A stretch of DNA of 64,000 bases from contig CAMYXP010000002.1 of assembly GCA_947303085.1 (NCBI GenBank), positions 186,001 through 250,000 on the forward strand, written 5' to 3'. This document shows positions 62,552 through 64,000 of this stretch, one piece after another. The stretch's first letter is position 1. Each line of letters starts with the position of its first letter. The notes under the pieces are model-generated. The model did no database searches. It was not told the origin of the DNA and saw only the letters and a list, made by a program, of their open reading frames with translations. Made by a program: the position numbers and the translations under genes. Source of the stretch: an uncultured Bacteroidales bacterium. GTDB taxonomy: Bacteria > Bacteroidota > Bacteroidia > Bacteroidales > F082.

Positions 62552-63118
62552 ATGAATAATATTGTGCTTGAAGTAATCGGATTGACGTATACGCAGTCGC
62601 AAAACGGCGCCTACGCTCTTCTTTTGAGCGAAAAAGGCTCTAAAATCAAGCTCCCGATAATCATCGGAAGCTTTGAGGCACAATCGATTGCGCTCGCCGC
62701 CGAGAACCAGAGAGGCCGTCGCCCCCTGACGCACGATTTGTTCAAGAATTTCGCCGACACATACCTTATTAATATTAAAGAGGTTGTCATCGACCGCTTC
62801 AAAGACGGTATTTTTTACGCGCAGCTGATATGCGAGAAAGACGGCGAGACGACGGTTATCGACGCGCGGGCGTCAGATGCGGTGGCTCTGGCACTACGTT
62901 TCAGATGCCCGATATACACCAATCCGCTGGTGATTGCCGACGCAGGCATCTTCATCGACGACACCGATATAGTGGAAGCGAAAGATGAGAAAAAAGATGG
63001 TGAGGTGACACTCGAACAGCTTCAGGAACAGCTCAACGAGGCTGTCGAAAACGAGGATTTTGAACGGGCAGCGATTATTAGGGATTCAATTAGTATATTA
63101 AAAAATAACAAACAATGA
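62552..63118 (+). CDS. Bifunctional nuclease family protein with UVR-like motif
   Basis: The start at 62552 is set by the promoter box just upstream; the frame from 62537 overlaps that box. The product is 188 residues. The N-terminal DUF151/BFN domain (LLLSEKGSKIKLPIIIGSFE, later ARASDAVALALRF) is followed by a C-terminal UVR-like helix pair (LQEQLNEAVENEDFERAAII). Plant relatives show RNase and DNase activity; the bacterial role is unclear. It overlaps the nupG-like gene by 4 bp (ATGA). Confidence 0.88.
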   Translation: MNNIVLEVIGLTYTQSQNGAYALLLSEKGSKIKLPIIIGSFEAQSIALAAENQRGRRPLTHDLFKNFADTYLINIKEVVIDRFKDGIFYAQLICEKDGETTVIDARASDAVALALRFRCPIYTNPLVIADAGIFIDDTDIVEAKDEKKDGEVTLEQLQEQLNEAVENEDFERAAIIRDSISILKNNKQ

Positions 63119-64000
63119 AAGGTATCAAGTTTCGTTTAATCGTGATGAACTTCCTGCAGTTTGCAGTGTGGGGAGCTTATCTGACATGCATGGGAACCTA
63201 TCTCGCCAGCCATGGATTGGCTTCCAACATCGGTATTTTCTACTCAATTCAGGGCATAGTATCCATTTTCATGCCTGCGTTGATAGGTATCATCGCCGAC
63301 AGATGGATTCCGGCTCAGAAATGTCTCGGCTTATGCCATCTCATCTCCGGAGCGGCAATGATCTCAGCGGCTTATTACGGCCTCACCGCAGGCGACAACG
63401 TGCAGTTCGGACCGCTGTTTACTATGTATTCAATAGCGGTGGCATTCTATATGCCTACGCTCGCCATCTCCAACGCAGTGGCTTACAACGCGTTAGACAA
63501 GGCGGGACTCGACACCGTGAAAGCCTTCCCTCCTATCCGTGTTTTCGGCACAATCGGTTTCATCTGCACCATGTGGATCGTCGACCTCCTCGGATTCCAG
63601 CCGACAGCGGCACAGTTCGCGGTGAGCGGCGGCATCGGAATAGTGTTAGGCTTATATTCATTCACATTGCCGGCATGTCCGCTCAACAAAGCCGACAACG
63701 CCTCGTTCGTCGACAAGCTCGGTCTGCGCGCTTTCGCTTTGTTCAAAGACAAAAGAATGGCATTTTTCTTCATATTCTCTATGCTTTTAGGAGTTTCGCT
63801 GCAGATTACCAACGGCTTTGCCAACCCTTACATCACGAGTTTCGGAGCCATTGAGAGATATGCTGGCACCTTTGGTGTGAACCATGCCAACATGCTCATT
63901 TCGCTTTCGCAGATCTCTGAGACACTGTGCATACTGCTGATTCCGTTCTTCTTACGCCGTTTCGGCATCAAGAAGGTGATGCTCATCGCCATGTTCGCGT
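63115..64000 (+). CDS. NupG-like nucleoside:proton symporter, 3' end cut by window
   Basis: The frame is open to the window end, giving 295 residues. It is close to E. coli NupG along its length: FLQFAVWGAYLTCMGTYL, then IVSIFMPALIGIIADRW, FPPIRVFGTIGFICTMW, FALFKDKRMAFFFIFSMLLG and SLSQISETLCIL. It belongs to the nucleoside:H+ symporter branch of the major facilitator superfamily and imports nucleosides across the inner membrane. The ATG overlaps the upstream stop, so it is translated with the BFN gene. Confidence 0.93.
   Translation, partial: MKGIKFRLIVMNFLQFAVWGAYLTCMGTYLASHGLASNIGIFYSIQGIVSIFMPALIGIIADRWIPAQKCLGLCHLISGAAMISAAYYGLTAGDNVQFGPLFTMYSIAVAFYMPTLAISNAVAYNALDKAGLDTVKAFPPIRVFGTIGFICTMWIVDLLGFQPTAAQFAVSGGIGIVLGLYSFTLPACPLNKADNASFVDKLGLRAFALFKDKRMAFFFIFSMLLGVSLQITNGFANPYITSFGAIERYAGTFGVNHANMLISLSQISETLCILLIPFFLRRFGIKKVMLIAMFA

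Overview
The window reads as chromosomal DNA of an anaerobic Bacteroidota, most likely Bacteroidales. The evidence is: type IX secretion sorting domains on secreted proteins; promoters of the Bacteroidetes type (-7 box TAnnTTTG, sometimes with a TTG-type -33 box); almost no Shine-Dalgarno sequences; the order rpsU-xerC-hpf-tRNAs-tuf-tRNA-Trp-secE-nusG-rplKAJL-rpoBC; the bamD-rpoZ-coaBC-DUF4835-recN cluster; a ferredoxin-linked 2-oxoacid oxidoreductase; and a membrane pyrophosphatase. The species cannot be named from the sequence alone.

Layout. 1-3.5 kb: the end of a small membrane protein, a short GntR regulator and a secreted M16 peptidase. 3.6-8.5 kb (minus): bamD, rpoZ, coaBC, a DUF4835 gene and recN. 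8.6-12.5 kb (minus): a DUF6913-like gene, dapA and a secreted M14 carboxypeptidase. 12.6-17 kb: a PhnP-like hydrolase facing argS-rsmE-DUF4159-zinc ribbon. 17-27.3 kb (minus): an accessory five-gene unit coding for a lipoprotein, a T9SS cargo protein, a YadA-head/tail-fibre-like protein, a small T9SS protein and a 2055-residue SpvB/FG-GAP/Rhs protein. 27.6-29.2 kb: pyrB and pyrI behind a probable transcription attenuator. 29.3-44.6 kb (minus): the transcription/translation block. 44.8-47 kb: a DPP-IV-like peptidase. 47.1-51.8 kb: two tRNA-Val genes, an aminotransferase and the four-subunit 2-oxoacid:ferredoxin oxidoreductase. 51.9-55.3 kb (minus): a DUF2750 protein, an unrecognised membrane protein and an ABC-F ATPase. 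55.4-64 kb: a split chromate transporter, two tandem acyl-CoA ligases, hppA, a bifunctional-nuclease-family gene and a truncated nupG-like transporter.

Three things stand out. First, at least eleven intergenic islands are built from degenerate 7-nt units kept in strict register. One sequence class (TTGGC) folds back on itself, and several islands are joined directly to perfect or near-perfect palindromes. Second, the Rhs unit encodes a giant cell-surface or secreted protein with a unique C-terminal tail and no neighbouring immunity gene. Third, several RNA-level control candidates are visible: a pyrBI leader with terminator and read-through leader ORF, a pseudoknot-capable element between rplL and rpoB, a canonical Shine-Dalgarno on hpf close to rpsU (in a phylum where bS21 hides the anti-SD), and a terminator overlapping the tRNA/tuf promoter.

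All calls come from reading the sequence by eye; no database search was run, so family names rest on recognised motifs and gene order.
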